This document shows, piece after piece, positions 53,481 through 64,000 of a DNA stretch of 64,000 bases. Where the stretch lies: the NCBI RefSeq assembly GCF_001625305.1, contig NW_017804420.1, positions 568,884 through 632,883 on the forward strand, in the 5' to 3' direction. Below the pieces are notes generated by a model, which ran no database searches, was not told where the DNA came from, and saw nothing but the letters and a program-made list of their open reading frames with translations. Position 1 is the stretch's first letter; each line of letters begins with the position of its first letter. Made by a program: the position numbers and the translations under genes. Source of the stretch: Branchiostoma belcheri (taxonomy: Eukaryota; Chordata; Leptocardii; Amphioxiformes; Branchiostomatidae).

Positions 53481-55022
53481 GTCATACATCATACGCAGTT
53501 CTGTTTTGCCTTGGGTATGTGCGAAGTTGCATAATCTGTCATCAGGAAAGCATACGTGTCTTTACTGTTGAAGCGGGGTCCGGCCGTAGGTGTGTTATTT
53601 GTCACCCGTTTATATGCACACAGGCGCTGGCAATGGCCTTTTGCCGTGGGCCATGCGGGTCTATGACAGAGTGTTCTCTCCGTTTATGACACGCGCTTTT
53701 TGTTGGAAGGATGCCGCGTGCATTTCAATTCTCAGGTATATATGGCAGGGGGTTTTCTAGAAAAAATTAGCATGAGGGAGCAGACTGCAAGCATAGTGAG
53801 GAAGAGAAGCGACCGAGGGGGATTTTTTAATGAGAGTAACACAGTTTGTAAGGCTAGAAATTCAGAATACATTGTTGTATGGTTTTTACATCTTTACTGG
53901 AAAAAGATCATTTTGAGAAAGACTAAATGGTGTGTAAGTAGCCACTTAGGGTTCAATCTGAAAATTGATATAAGGGAGCTGGCTGGTTACATGAGGGAGC
54001 AGCGCCCTTATTCTGCTGTTAAGAAAAAACCCTGTATGGGGTATGTAAAACCAGGAAATGCACTCTGTGTTGGCAGTGATTTCGCTGCGCGCGTTCTAAA
54101 TGTACGTTGTCTTTGGCAGCAGCGCACGTGTTTCAATGTATCTTCCCAGGGGCATTAAAAATCCATATCAGGATGGACCGGTTTGCTGTAACTGTAATTA
54201 GGATGTTTTTCTCTCTCTTGGACCACTCAGCCTGTGTGTGTGTTATATCATTAGGAAGAAAGGTTTTAGTTGTCAGCCAGTTGCCTTCCCTTATGATATC
54301 ATTACAGTGAGAGGCTTTCGTTGTCAGTCACAACATCGCTCCAAACAGTCAGCTACAATTTCCCTGGTTAAACAAAAAGCACGCCCAAAAAGTACATCAA
54401 TTGCCAACAGAGTAATCTCATATCCATTCACCATCATTGTCGGATGTTAAAATCTTCACAATATTTTGCTGTTTCTAGCGGGAAATCCGGTCGGGCGGCG
54501 GAAAAACTTCAGCCGCCGGAGATTCGGTTAGCAGCTGCCTCCGCAGTCTTAATGGCTTTGACATTACAAAACAACCGGTGGATCGCTATTTGATATCAGA
54601 CGTATTTACGTAACAAAGAGAAGCCCTATTCTATTCTGTGGATAAACTATGCGGAACGGTTTGTGTCTGCGGTTTCCTGTAGATTGTGAATGAATCCTTC
54701 TTGGAAACTGTAGATCTGTCATTGTGCAAAGGTTGACAACGTGTCTGAGTATTTGTTGTGTTCAAGGCTGTCTGCACTATTAATGTTAAGGCTTTTTGCC
54801 TTATGTAAGTTTTTCATAAAGCGGTAGATTAAAAAATTTTGCCGTCTTGACTAAAGCATACGGTAAGCCTACATGTACGTCAACGGAAGCCTCCATGTGA
54901 GTTTGCGTGGTTCACTATGATCACTGTTCACATCTGGCAGCAACAGAAAGAAAATCTGCTGATTTGCGTCCTCGTGAAACCTATGGTTGTTGCTTTCACT
55001 CGTTTTATTTGTGGATCACTGT

Positions 55023-55870
55023 TCAAATCTGATAATTGTGTGCTTGTCTAAGACTGCTGCTTTCATTTATTTCATTTTGGGGACCACTGTTCAAATTTGG
55101 TAGCATCAGCAACGTACAAAGTCTGTGTGAGGTTGATTTGCGTCCTTGTGAAACTATTGTTGCTACTACTACTTTTAGTTGTTTTATTTTTGGATCACTG
55201 TTCAAATCTGATAATTGTGTGCTTGTCTAAGACTGTTGCTTTCATTTATTTCATTTTGGGGACCACTGTTCAAATTTGGTAGCATCAGCAACGTACAAAT
55301 TCTGTGTGAGGTTGATTTGCGTCCTTGTGAAACTATTGTTGCTACTACTACTACTTTTAGTTGTTTTATTTTTGGACCACTGTTCAAATTTGGTAGCATC
55401 AGCAACGAATAAATTCTGTGTGAGGTTGATTTGCGTCCTTGTGAAACTATTGTTGCTACTACTACTACTTTTAGTTCTTTTATTTTTGGACCACTGTTCA
55501 AATTTGGTAGCATCAGCAACGAATAAATTCTGTGTGAGGTTGATTTGCGTCCTTGTGAGACTATTGTTGCTACTACTACTACTTTTAGTTGTTTTATTTT
55601 TGGACCACTGTTCAAATTTGGTAGCATCAGCAACGAATAAATTCTGTGTGAGGTTGATTTGCGTCCTTGTGAAACTATTGTTGCTACCACTACTACTTTT
55701 AGTTGTTTTATTTTTGGACCACTGTTCAAATTTGGTAGCATCAGCAACGAATAAATTCTGTGTGAGGTTGATTTGCGTCCTTGTGAAACTATTGTTGCTA
55801 CTACTACTACTACCACTACTACTACTTTCAGTTGTTTTATTTTTGGATCACTGTTCATAGTCAAATTTTT
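55023..55870 (+). repeat. 114-bp minisatellite, about 6 units
   Basis: GGTAGCATCAG starts at 55099, 55278, 55392, 55506, 55620 and 55734: spacing 179, then 114 four times. Units contain TGTGTGAGGTTGATTTGCGT, a variable (CTA)n run and GGACCACTGTTCAAATTTGG. The longer first period holds an extra 65-bp segment (CTGATAATTGTGTGCTTGTC...), also present at 55030. Because 114 is divisible by 3, ORFs of 194 and 220 codons stay open on the two strands; they are not genes. Confidence 0.95.
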
Positions 55871-56243
55871 GGATCACTGTTCATAGTCAAAAACTATGAT
55901 TGCTACTGCCATTTGGTTTAGTACACAGCAACGGAAAAAAAAACTCCATGTGGGGTTGATTTACCATTGAGAAACTATCATTCCTACTGTCACTTTTTTT
56001 TGGATGACCGTGGTCTTCACCAGTGTGACCCAGGAATTCACTACAGAGTCTAAATGTTTCCGCTGTGCATTTGCCGGCGGATGTCGGATTTGGTTGGAAC
56101 TTGACGAATCGATTCCGGGTGAAATGTTCATAAGCCGTGGGTATAGAGGCGTAGGTGTATGGGTGGGTAGAGCACTAGTAGCGGTACGTGTTCACATTAT
56201 CTAATGTGGCAGTATTAAAACTATAGAATTATTTTCTCCATTA

Positions 56244-56652
56244 GGCCACAGCAAGTAATTTTTATGGATGACATCAGCGCGCGCATTAATTTTCGCCTGA
56301 TTTGGGAAAAAAACAAGAAATTTTGTTGCCTTCTGACAGTGGTCAATATGCCCAAAATGGGCAAAGATGTCTGCTGCCATGCCAGAAGGTGGATGGCAGA
56401 TAACTATGAAGAGAGGAGACGAGAAAAGACTCTGATTTAATGTTTTGCTTCTTACTTTGATGCAGTGATATGTGATACTGGCTGTGTATATATGATGTTC
56501 CCACTGAATCAAAACCATTTGTACAATGATTGAGTCAAAATTTTAAAATGTAGGAACCTTGTTTTTTCGGCCTGCCTTGTTTTTTTTCGCCCGCTCGCAT
56601 TAGATTTGGAGTCTGCGGAGGATGTCATCCATAAAATTTACTTGCTGAGGCC
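56244..56652. mobile_element. GGCC-ended foldback, subfamily B (409 bp)
   Basis: The ends are GGCCACAGCAAGTAATTTTT and AAATTTACTTGCTGAGGCC, with ATGGATGACATCAGCGCGCG following inward. Exact TTA duplications lie at 56241-56243 and 56653-56655. Confidence 0.87.
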
Positions 56653-57597
56653 TTAGTCCAATGGTAAAGTTGGAATTTCTTGAGAAGAACCAAATCGACT
56701 TCCTGGGTTTTATAACTTAAATATAATATATGATCTATAAAAATGTATATTTTTGGTTGCTATCATGATACTAATAGTGAAAACAATAAATGAATTCAGA
56801 TTTCAGCAATCATATATTGTATAAGTGGTAGAATCACAGCAACAAGCTTCTATGCAGGAAGCAAGTCACAGCCATTTTGAATGGCTATTATATTCTGTAT
56901 ATTTTTTCATTTTATTTTCAAGCGAGGGAAAAGCCACCCATACGTTTTGAAAACAGCAAAGAAAACTACATTGCCAGGTGTTTTCAGTTCTTTTGTGTGG
57001 TCCGGCAGCTTTTCGTTCCTTTATCTGTTAAGTACTACACAAATCAAAAGCGCTGGATGTCGACGTCTTTGAAAACTTCAGTTATATCATTCATCATATG
57101 AGTAACGTAGGCGTGCTTCAGAGTCATGGAAGTTCCGACAGAGGTTTAATTTCGCAGCAGGTGGGAACAGGAAAAGGAAGTTGTCGCTGTGAGCAAAGGG
57201 GAGCTAAGTTGTCAACGCGCGCGCGAAACAAACCGTGGATCGCAAACCTTTCCTGGCAAAGGCGCCTGCCTGATGGAACTTCAAACGGCTTATCATGCGA
57301 CTCAGACCCCCTCAGTGAACGGCTGTCGCTACGTGGGCAGTTCAGAACTTTGGCGTAAGATGCGTGTTTGATGAATGTATCTTTGAGGGATTTGTACATG
57401 TGCAGATCCAACTAGAGTTACGTACAGTTAGGGTTACATTCTATCGCGAGATTTTTCGGCTATACAGAAATGTCATATATATTGAAAGTTTGTTGCAAAT
57501 ACATGCCCGAGGGCTAATTGCAGTTACAAACAACATAAGAAAGAAAAGAAATTACAGTGGTATGTGAGACTATATCTACGTCCGTAACATTATACTA

Positions 57598-57840
57598 TAT
57601 TCTACAACATACATGGTACAAGTTATACTGGGTTTGACTTCTTCTTTTTAGGCAATGGAAGACGAATTTACCCACTTCTTCTATAATATGTGGGTTCTTT
57701 GATTTTAGTAGTAAAATTGTTTTTTCGTGGTAGGAAATGGTCGAGAAGTAAGGGAGCATTTTGGACACGGTGGTAAATAATTGTTTTCTGATGTCGTCAT
57801 AAAATGGACAATTAGAGATGGAATGAATTTCGTCTTCCAC
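57598..57840 (-). mobile_element. L1-like LINE ORF2 C-terminal fragment, minus strand
   Basis: The reverse strand encodes EDEIHSISNCPFYDDIRKQL F..., then SYHEKTILLLKSKNPHIIEE VGKFVFHCLKRR. The (E)DE.H.L..CP.Y...R..LF pattern is the zinc-knuckle-like end of L1/Tx1-type reverse transcriptases. Confidence 0.8.
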
Positions 57841-58340
57841 TGCATTTGAGGAGCAATATTATACGTAAAACAGTCAAATGAACGAGTGCCTAGTTGTTAG
57901 GGGGAAATATACGTCGTTGTCCCCAGCGGGAGTCAACGTACATGGTTGAACATGACTGAAACTATTCATAAGACATAAGACATAAGAAAGAGATACTGGA
58001 AGGGCAGCCGGGGCGTCTACAACATTGCCAAGAAATACTGACTGCACCAGCATTTCACCAGAGGCGATGGAGAGTTTCGCCTACATCATGCCAGTTATGA
58101 ATGGCCGTCTGGAGACCAACAGCGCGATAAAGTACTGCATATAACTCACTCTGCTCCCAAGGTTAAGATTAAACAAGCCGTGAAGCAAAATCAGAGAAAT
58201 CTGCTGGACGGAAGTGCCTCAATGTAGCCATGACGTGTTGGGGTCTTGCTCCGAAGATAACATTTCTCTTCACACAAGTCGAACTCATCCAAACACGGTT
58301 GGGAGTACAGAGTGTAAGTATAAAATAAGAATTAGGAGAG

Positions 58341-58412
58341 TCCCATATGGTCTAGTGGTTAGGATTTGGCGCTCTCACCGCCAAGGCCCGAGTTCGATTC
58401 CCGATGTTGGAA
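58341..58412 (+). tRNA. tRNA-Glu(CTC)-like sequence, probably a pseudogene
   Basis: 72 bases with a standard A-box region (TGGTCTAGTGGTTAGGATT), a perfect anticodon stem TGGCG/CGCCA around loop CTCTCAC (anticodon CTC) and a TTCGATT T-loop. The acceptor stem has a C4-T69 mismatch and the T stem has two mismatches, so it is likely decayed or SINE-related. No CCA is encoded, as expected for a eukaryote. Confidence 0.6.
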
Positions 58413-58424
58413 CCAGTGTAAGGA

Positions 58425-58580
58425 TTAGGAGCGTAAAAACCCTTGGCCCGGGCTGGGATCGAACCCACGGCCCTCGGGCGCCAGCTTACAATCCGACGCT
58501 CCTACCGAATCGGCTAAAAGATCTAGACCCGTCAGACGAATCAGTTGGTAGCGCCACTGTTACAAGAGTAACATTGTTAC
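58425..58580 (-). mobile_element. tRNA-derived SINE (family 2), inverted, next to the tRNA-like sequence
   Basis: On the reverse strand GGGTCTAGATCTTTTAGCCG, GGTAGGAGCGTCGG, B box GGGTTCGATCCCAG and GGGTTTTTACGCTCC reproduce the layout at 28864-29025. Confidence 0.65.
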
Positions 58581-58732
58581 AAGGTACGCTGGGACGAGGT
58601 GTAAATTTCGGCCAGGTCGTCTACTGAACGGCTGCGCCAGATGTTTCAAAATGTTTAAACCATTCGGGGACGGACAGGAGGTTGGCTGGTGCTCATTTTC
58701 TTAAAGAAAGGTAGGCGTGGCCTAAATCTCGT

Positions 58733-58955
58733 CAACCTTGGTCGGCCGGTGTTCGGGGGAAGGTTCTGAATGTGTGACGGGGGCTTCAGCCAACCTTGGT
58801 CGGCTGGTTCTGAATGTGTGACAGGGGCTTCAGCCAACCTTGGTCGGCTGGTGTCAAGGTTGGCTGGTGTTCGGGGGAAGGTTCTGAATGTGTGACGGGG
58901 GCTTCAGCCAACCTTGGTCGGCTGGTGTTCGGGGGAAGGTTCTGAATGTGTGCCA
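58733..58955 (+). repeat. 58-bp minisatellite, about 4 units
   Basis: The unit CCAACCTTGGTCGGCTGGTG + TTCGGGGGAAGGTTCTGAAT + GTGTGACGGGGGCTTCAG repeats with one internal deletion and one short insertion. It is related to the dispersed GGTTGGCTGGTGTTCGG family. Confidence 0.9.
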
Positions 58956-59758
58956 GGGGATTTATACAAGGTTGACTCAACAGTTTTGATATCTCAACAG
59001 ACATTAAGATAAAAAGCTTTTGGAATATCTCTGTATACACAGCGGAGGAGTGATACTGTGAGAGCCGTATATTGTATATCCCTGGTGCCTTGTCTATCAT
59101 CGATAGAAGACATTGTTGCGGGCTGTGACGGCGCCATGCATATAAAACCAATCTCCGAGACGCTATTCTAAAAGAGGGGAATAGAATATGATATCATAGA
59201 ACCCATCGTATTCTCAGAGGAACAGCATTGGGGGGGGGGGCGTAGCAGAAGGGCCATCACTTTAGATGGTCCAATAAACATTGTCTCCACCAGATTGACA
59301 ACGAGGGTTCAAAAACTGGAAAATTGTTATGGAGAATAATTGGCCAGGGGAGTTTGGAGTTTGCTTTTGTCGTCAACTTTGCTGTGTGTAACAACTGTGT
59401 GAAGTACAAAGTATGGCATCTATTTCCATATTATTAGACAAAGTTTATAATAACAAACGTATGGCAAACCAACTGTATATAAGGTACAAAGCATTGCTAT
59501 ATAGTACTATGAGACTAATCTACCTTACGAGATGAGAATGTGTTTTTACAGTCAATGGTCAAATTTCGTATATAAACCCAGAGTCACTTTAGGAACACTG
59601 GTCAACATGGCCTTGGTGGCTTTAAAAAAAGGTGGATAAAAAGAGTTCAGGCTATTACAGACAAGCGGACGCCTTGTAATATCTCCCCGCACCGGTGTCT
59701 ACACCACCTGCATTCCCCCTACTTTCACGGCCTATTCATTTTTACCCGTAGGCGGACA

Positions 59759-60175
59759 GGCCACGCCGACTTAGTTTTATGGATGACATCCGCGCGCGCA
59801 TTGATTTTCGCCTGTTCTCACAAAAAAAAGATCACGTCACCCTGGATAGTCCATGGTAGCTTGCTATATAGCGACAGTACGGAGCGAGCCGGTGGTAACT
59901 CTGGAGGGCGGCACCCAGGCTACCAAAGCTCCACGACTCAAGACCTCAGTGCATACGTACAGTGTCGATTCATGAATCCGCAAAAAGCCAGCATGTGCCA
60001 GCCATTCGTATATGATGCTATGTTCTGCCGCAAATTCACCATACCAGCTTTGCCTTTGTATTCCTGTGGTTTAGCAGCATTTTTATTTTTGGCCGGATTT
60101 TTATTTTATTCGCCCGCGCGCACTAGTTTGGGGGTCTTCAGAGGATGTCATCCATAACATTAAGGCGGTGTGGCC
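59759..60175. mobile_element. GGCC-ended foldback, subfamily B (417 bp)
   Basis: The ends are GGCCACGCCGACTTAGTTTT and AACATTAAGGCGGTGTGGCC. Exact ACA duplications lie at 59756-59758 and 60176-60178. The interior is nearly collinear with 39557-39983 (for example CATGGTAGC..., CCACGACTCAA). Confidence 0.9.
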
Positions 60176-60674
60176 ACACGTACAGAACATAAAAGGCAGT
60201 GGAGTTTGGCTCGGGCCAAATCTGAAAAGTACAATATAAATCATTGGCTGGATCTGCAGCCTTTAATGCTTTACGGGAGGCGATTTCGGTATAACATTCG
60301 CAATATGGCATTATCCTTTACCGTAGGGAACTGTAATTTGTATATCATAAGCGTCTATTGATTTTTTGCGAGGTCTGTTGCAATATGGATATGAATATCT
60401 TAGCGTAACATAACTTACACGTTATATGACTTCTAGGCATTAATTTTTATTACATCATAATTTAGAAGATATGGTATCCAAAACTAGTTGTATCTAACAC
60501 TGCATAAAATTGACATTTAAGCATATCTTAAAACATCCGTAAAGGTTCCATTTTTCCAGTTAACTGCAAAAAGTCTAATTGAACCTTTTTGAGTGTTTTA
60601 AGGTTTGCCTGAATATCAAATTTCATGTAGTCTAAATAGTTGTGAATATGGAAGGCTAGCAATAGTAAAAGATT

Positions 60675-60762
60675 GTATACATGCATTGTACATACATACA
60701 TACATGTACATACATAGTATATTACATACATACATGTACATACATACATACACACACCAACA
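60675..60762 (+). repeat. (CATA)n / CATGTA microsatellite
   Basis: CATACATACATGTACATACA-type repeats. The 88-codon minus-strand ORF through it has Tyr-Val-Cys repeats caused by the microsatellite. Confidence 0.9.
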
Positions 60763-61192
60763 GTGAACAGATATTGATCCACTTGCAATTGCACATTATT
60801 GCATGAAATGGCCGATTAAGTCGATTATTTATAGTCAATTAATCAGGAAAAGGCTCTTTGGATATAGACGATTAGGTCCACATAATTCTCTAAGAAGGGA
60901 AATCTTATGATTCAATCCTACCGGATCAGGATTATCTTTTACTAATCGGGACGCATAAGAATTATTAAGTGTTGCTGATCTGTTAGTTGCGATCCAGGGA
61001 TTTGGGTAAGACTGAAAGTTGAGTTGACATTTTGTGATTGTTTAAGCTCCTTTCACTTATAGCCGAATATGGCCCCCGAACTCCCCCCAACCATGGTTAG
61101 GAGTAGGTCGGGAGCAAGTCTTTGTATCGTCCTAGTGTTGAGCCTATAATACTACATAATGAAGCTTTAAAGGAAGGGCGTCTTGGCAATGT

Positions 61193-61622
61193 ATGTATGT
61201 ATGTAAGTCCCATAACCGTGAGCGGTCGTAGGGGCATCATGACAGCCAGCAGCATGTCTGAACTTGTCACGATGTTTCAGTAGGCTTATAATCTTGGCGG
61301 CGCCTTTCTCCTCTCCAAGATTTGGCTGATACAGACGGGGTTCGCCAGGCCTCCGTCCGGGTGAATGATGTAAATCACCATGTGGCTATACAAGGCGGAG
61401 GTCGCCAGGCCTCCGTCCGGGTGATTTGAAGTGAATCACCAACTCCATACAGTAGTGTTTGTACCATCGCACACCGGGGCATGCCCCTACTCTTTTTCGA
61501 AAGGTGTGGTGGGATCTTTAACGTGCTCGAGGTGTGGCTCTCCCCAAACACGGGACCTCCAGTTTACGTCCTATCCGAGGGACGTCCCTTACCGAAGCTA
61601 GGTACTCATTTACACCTGAGTG
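61193..61622 (-). mobile_element. SINE (family 1) duplicate, cut by the assembly gap
   Basis: Collinear and almost identical with 61793-62222 at an offset of about 600 bp. The tRNA-like head is missing because the copy runs into the N block. The tail side has (GTAT)n. Confidence 0.85.
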
Positions 61623-61642
61623 NNNNNNNNNNNNNNNNNNNN
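61623..61642. other. Assembly gap (20 N)
   Basis: Twenty N inside the duplicated SINE. Confidence 1.
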
Positions 61643-61789
61643 CTGGCAACAAATAGAGAATGAAGTTTTTGTATTCTTTTTAACATGAAACATGAAGTTT
61701 GTAACATTACAGTCCTTTCTACTGACAGACGGTATAGCGTTACCACTGTAAGTTTAAAAACCACCAACCAATCCAAGTCCGAATACAAG

Positions 61790-62335
61790 AATGTATGTAT
61801 GTATGTAAGTCCCATAACCGTGAGCGGTCGTAGGGGCATCATGACAGCCAGCAGCATGTCTGGACTTGCGCCATCATGTTTCAGTAGGCTTATAATCTTG
61901 GCGGCACCTATCTCCAAGATTTTGGCTGATACAGACGGGGTTCGCCAGGCCTCCGTCCGGGTGAATGATGTAAATCACCATGTGGCTATACAAGGCGGAG
62001 GTCGCCAGGCCTCCGTCCGGGTGATTTGAAGTGAATCACCAACTCCATACAGTAGTGTTTGTACCATCGCACACCGGGGCATGCCCCTACTCTTTTCGAA
62101 AGGTGTGGTGGGATCTTTAACGTGCTCGAGGTGTGGCTCTCCCCAAACACGGGACCTCCAGTTTACGTCCTATCCGAGGGACGTCCCTTACCGAAGCTAG
62201 GTACTCATTTACACCTGAGTGAAGTGAGGAAAGTCGTGTAAAGTGCCTTTCCCAAGGGCACAAGATCGGTGACAAGGAACCCGCAACCTCTGGGGTGTGA
62301 GCCGAACGCGCTACCGACTGCGCCACACGACCCCA
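61790..62335 (-). mobile_element. tRNA-derived SINE (family 1), complete copy
   Basis: On the reverse strand the head GTGTGGCGCAGTCGGTAGCG + CG, B-box-like GCGGGTTCC, core CCTTGGGAAAGGCACTTTAC and CACTCAGGTGTAAATGAG come first. The body contains two direct copies of CACCCGGACGGAGGCCTGGC, and the tail is (CATA)n at about 61795. Confidence 0.88.
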
Positions 62336-62929
62336 CGTCTTGGCAATGTTCTTTTGCAGTTACCTGCACTCTCGCTCAACGCATATCATGGGGAGGCAAA
62401 GAGGCGGAGTGGCCTTGGTGCGTGAGATCCTATTCCACGAAGCGCTCTTTTGAATGAAGCAGTCGTAAGGCCTAGGATTTCGAAAATGATCCAACAAATA
62501 AGGCTTAACAATACATCGGTCCCGTCTACCTGACAAATTTCATCTAATTTACTGAAGAACAAAATTGCTTCTGAAAATGCAGTAAAGGACGTTTGGGGGT
62601 TTGAAATTCAAAACATAGGCTAGATATAGAGTTGCTCCTCTCCAAGCAGAGGTTTGGGGTTATTTTTAGCGTGTTTTTAGGCTTTTTTATCGGGGTTTCT
62701 CTTTTGCACTGCATTTTTTTTCTACTGGTGGGAAAAATTCAGTGCAAAAGAGAAATCCCTATAAAAGCCTGAAAACACGCTAAAAATAAACCCAAACCCA
62801 AACCTCTGGTTGGAGAGTATAGAGTCGCCAGGTTTTTGCTAGGGTCGGTCGGGAAGCTGAAAACACAACATTTTTCCTTGGCCCACTGGCAGTGTGCATA
62901 TGGCAGCAGAGAGAATATTCTAGAATGAT

Positions 62930-63290
62930 ATGGCTTCGTTTATAAACGTTCCTCGTCAAACCATTATGGTCAGAAGTAGAAAAGTGTTTTCTTTCTGAAT
63001 ATGACCACAGGCTAGTGTTAACCATACAAGATATAATTCTTGGATATAACCTTTCTGATATAAGATTTAAACACTTCAATGAACTGATATTGGTTGGAAA
63101 AAATACCATCTCTAAATTTGAACATGGAAGTAGTCGAATGGATATAACCTCACTGTTTAAAGCCGAATGTTTATTAAGAAACGTATGAAAAATTGTAATC
63201 ACTGCATATTATGTTACTAGTATGCACTTGTGTACTTGTACTTTATGCTTTATGAACAACAATAAAGTTTAAAATAAAAAGATAAAAAAA
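62930..63290 (+). mobile_element. 5'-truncated LINE, + strand
   Basis: One frame reads DIILGYNLSDIRFKHFNELI LVGKNTISKFEHGSS then SLFKAECLLRNV and a stop at about 63187-63189, similar in style to L1-type ORF2 ends. AATAAA and an A-rich tail follow at 63260-63292. The longer minus-strand ORF over the same bases is the shadow. Confidence 0.6.
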
Positions 63291-63708
63291 TAAACGTTCC
63301 TCGGCCTCTGGAAGAAAATAGATCCTGAAGACTTAATCCAGCCCTCTGCTGGAAATGGAACATCGTATTGACCACCCGGACTTCACCCTGTAATTGGACG
63401 GTTTTCAAAGGGTGATATATTTGCTTCGGGGGGTGGTGAAATGGCCTCTCCCGCCGCCATTCTCACATCTATAACTACATGGACAATCTTTGTAATGAGT
63501 AGTCCGCATCGTATCAAACAGCGAGCCGGTCGTTAGAGTCAAGTCGGCGCCCTGTTTACTAAGAAGGTATTGATTTGAGTTACCGGCCTGGCCTAGGCTG
63601 GGATCATCACAGGACTCGTCGATCTTACATCGTTTTCTGATGTTCACTTTTTCTCAACCTGTTTTCCTGAATTAGGTTAGCCAACAAAGACAGCAGATAG
63701 TTTGAAGA

Positions 63709-63750
63709 TCTTCTTCTGTATCTGTATCAGTATAGCCGGTATAACCGCCC
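63709..63750 (-). mobile_element. Solo LINE 3'-tail unit
   Basis: TTCTGTATCTGTATCAGTAT + AGCCGGTATAACCGCCCTTC matches the unit of the array at 35279. Confidence 0.75.
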
Positions 63751-64000
63751 TTCGGCCTATACAACAAAGAACTGACATATCACTAGTTTTATCTTTCCTA
63801 AACCTCATCTGTATATAGTTTTTTTTTTTTGCTTGGTACAAATTTTTTATGTATTATAGTGTTTATGAGGGTGTGTATAAATTGTTTGCCTTGCCTATGG
63901 TAACTTTTTTTTCTGTACGCAAACTCTTTTAATTCAGGGATTCTCATCCTTGCTGCAAGGTTTGCTTTTGGTGTTTGAAAATAAATAAATAAAGTGTCGA

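Noticed and set aside
53700-54158. 152-codon + strand ORF in the GPCR intron
   Set aside because: No family motif, irregular composition, no splice context; likely chance.
55202-55864. 220-codon minus-strand and 194-codon plus-strand ORFs
   Set aside because: Both arise from a 114-bp tandem repeat whose length is a multiple of three; the peptides are copies of one unit.
62780-63202. 140-codon minus-strand ORF
   Set aside because: It is antisense to the + strand LINE C-terminal frame, which has the recognisable pattern and a poly(A) signal.

Overview
This 64 kb window is eukaryotic and reads like a cephalochordate (amphioxus, Branchiostoma) genome. Genes are split into many short exons with GT..AG introns. 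Intergenic DNA and introns are full of foldback elements, tRNA-derived SINEs and 5'-truncated LINEs. The proteins (a NACHT-WD40 STAND NTPase and a neuropeptide FF receptor-like GPCR) are of deuterostome type. The species call is an inference; no marker gene fixes it. Two 20-base N runs (41890-41909, 61623-61642) are assembly gaps.

Region 1 (1-6577): mostly non-coding. It holds one possible terminal exon of an unknown upstream gene (about 826-992), two SINEs, a 377-bp foldback and a TA-flanked 222-bp foldback. The first exon of the next gene was not found here.

Region 2 (6578-27300): a + strand gene of the NWD1/NWD2 family. I could assemble 25 exons with matching intron phases into one continuous frame of 1,667 codons plus stop: an N-terminal DUF4062/TIR-like segment, a NACHT NTPase (GGQGSGKS Walker A, LLDG Walker B), a helical linker, about a dozen WD40 repeats and a basic tail ending in a CaaX-like CQIV. 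About 1.4 kb of 3' UTR follows. The introns carry hAT-like and foldback elements, LINE remnants and minisatellites.

Region 3 (27301-52190): gene-poor and repeat-dense. It contains elements with clear target-site duplications (TSDs), at least three kinds of truncated LINE, a Penelope-like terminal fragment, and a tandem array made from a LINE 3' tail.

Region 4 (52190-64000): the start of a rhodopsin-like GPCR gene on the + strand, best matched to NPFF receptors, with a probable 5' UTR intron. Its first coding exon ends after TM2 and the rest lies beyond the window. The following 11 kb is intron or intergenic DNA with a 114-bp minisatellite, a tRNA-Glu-like sequence, SINEs and LINE fragments.

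The strongest unexplained signals are: (i) a recurring short motif, CTGANGA - hairpin - GAAA, whose stem changes in a compensatory way between seven loci; (ii) a ten-copy family of GGCC-ended foldbacks, most flanked by exact 3-bp duplications; (iii) a 210-bp element built from GATTACGAATTACG words with a perfect 8-bp duplication; (iv) a LINE 3' tail amplified as a satellite; and (v) a SINE whose outer flanks form one 14-bp TSD although its body is duplicated across an assembly gap.
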